A DNA stretch of 64,000 nucleotides from Plasmodium coatneyi (taxonomy: Eukaryota > Apicomplexa > Aconoidasida > Haemosporida > Plasmodiidae), in contig NC_033569.1 in assembly GCF_001680005.1 (NCBI RefSeq), forward strand, positions 1,302,001 through 1,366,000, given 5' to 3'. A program made the position numbers and the translations under genes. This document shows positions 63,429-64,000 of the stretch, piece after piece. Under the pieces are notes generated by a model. That model saw nothing but the letters and a program-made list of their open reading frames with translations, was not told the DNA's origin and searched no databases. Every line of letters starts with the position of its first letter. The first letter of the stretch is position 1.

Positions 63429-64000
63429 ATGAAAAGCGTACTGGGGCTGAAGTGCGTGAGTTGCCGGGCCAGCGGGAGGCTACCCCTCGTTTCGAAAAAA
63501 TTCCTCTTCGTAAATGTCGGGTCGAAGTCAAAGTTCGCATCGGGTCTGGTAGGCCAAAATAAGGACGGACAGGTAACCGCCAACGTGTCGAAAAGGACAG
63601 TTTTTATAGAAAGTAACGCGAAGAACACCCACGTGCAGGAAGAACAACGTAAGAGCGCTGTCGCTGCGTCCAAGGATGAATTCGCTTCCTCGGACAGGGA
63701 AGTACTAAACAGTTACAATGACGAACAGCTGGCCGATGGTGAAACCCAACAAGGTGATCACCTCTCCCTGGGGGGAGGAGAGGACTTTGAAGAATATGCC
63801 CAGTTTGACAGACATGATGGGCGAGGAAAAGATGCTGGAGAAAATGGGTTCATGAACTACAAGCGTAGGGAAGGTACCTTTAATAACCATGAGAGAGGAA
63901 GGAACAGACAAAGCCATGCGATGAGCGGGAGAGGACAAAAGTACCAATCCCCATCGAGGTATGAAAACGCGGAAGAAGGAGATGAGTACGAGAGGAGAAC
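63429..64000 (+). CDS. Partial gene, N-terminal 190 codons; DH60 helicase by position
   Basis: An open frame from ATG 63429 runs off the window after 190 codons. The start (MKSVLGLKCVSCRASGRLPL) has Lys/Arg/Ser, a hydrophobic turn, then LVSKKFLFVNVG, a pattern compatible with an organellar presequence. The rest is low complexity: acidic around residues 105-130 (GGGEDFEEYAQFDRHDGRG) and Arg/Asn/Gly-rich at the end (NHERGRNRQSHAMSGRGQ). Arg/Gly-rich N-termini are common in DEAD-box helicases. In P. falciparum the gene beyond the K+ channel is, as I remember, the ATP-dependent helicase DH60, with the same relative orientation. No helicase motif is inside the window, so the function rests on synteny alone. 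Confidence 0.55.
   Translation, partial: MKSVLGLKCVSCRASGRLPLVSKKFLFVNVGSKSKFASGLVGQNKDGQVTANVSKRTVFIESNAKNTHVQEEQRKSAVAASKDEFASSDREVLNSYNDEQLADGETQQGDHLSLGGGEDFEEYAQFDRHDGRGKDAGENGFMNYKRREGTFNNHERGRNRQSHAMSGRGQKYQSPSRYENAEEGDEYERR

Noticed and set aside
1..64000. Search by eye for tRNA, rRNA, transposons, telomere repeats (GGGTTYA) and var/pir-type genes
   Set aside because: None recognised; the window behaves as a conserved internal chromosome block, not as a subtelomere.

Overview
The window is nuclear chromosomal DNA of a malaria parasite of the vivax/simian clade (P. vivax, knowlesi, cynomolgi, coatneyi, inui or fragile type). The evidence is one-gene-one-promoter organisation without operons, large proteins padded with low-complexity and poly-Lys/Asn/Ser tracts, short AT-rich introns, intergenic poly(A)/poly(T) runs of 20-37 bases, and a base composition far richer in G+C than P. 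falciparum. The gene order MSP9 - two unknowns - NEK1 - ... - ELP3 - ... - cyclin - ... - K+ channel is the order I remember for P. falciparum chromosome 12 around PF3D7_1227100-1228600, read in reverse. I could not decide the species. The MSP9 repeat unit does not look like the P. vivax repeats I remember, which leans towards a simian species.

Layout. 1-7.2 kb: a long promoter region and merozoite surface protein 9 with a 15-copy acidic repeat. 7.2-17.5 kb: three minus-strand genes (an RsuA-type pseudouridine synthase with a substituted catalytic Asp, a large unknown protein, and NEK1 kinase). 19-30.4 kb: a probable mitochondrial helical protein (-), the axonemal dynein assembly factor DNAAF11/LRRC6 (+), a small basic protein (-), a second RsuA-type pseudouridine synthase (-), and ELP3 with a C-terminal membrane tail (+). 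32.5-38.4 kb: two convergent coiled-coil proteins, one ending in a Gas2-related-like domain, the other in a kinetochore-like coiled coil plus small C-terminal domain. 41-48 kb: a giant cyclin. 49-54.8 kb: a TRF4-type nucleotidyltransferase (+) facing a large protein resembling FERRY subunit C12orf4 (-). 55.5-61.4 kb: potassium channel Kch1 (-). 63.4 kb to the end: the first 190 codons of a further gene, by position probably the DH60 helicase.

The genes do not form a pathway. They share the block only by synteny and cover merozoite surface, RNA modification, cell-cycle and gamete flagellum functions.

Strongest observations: (1) a recurring intergenic element, TGAAC/TGACC-NN-GTCAGG with single-arm variants (GTTCAGGTAAAA), next to A/T tracts and mostly in 5' flanks, plus an 8-bp tandem array of its TGAAC arm; (2) a perfect 16-bp palindrome 158 bp before the MSP9 start; (3) loss of the pseudouridine-synthase catalytic Asp; (4) two genes broken only at A-homopolymers; (5) an unreported-looking last exon for NEK1; (6) a possible extra small gene near 39.5-40.2 kb. 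No tRNA, rRNA, CRISPR or transposon was recognised. All similarities are from reading the sequence by eye; no database search was run.
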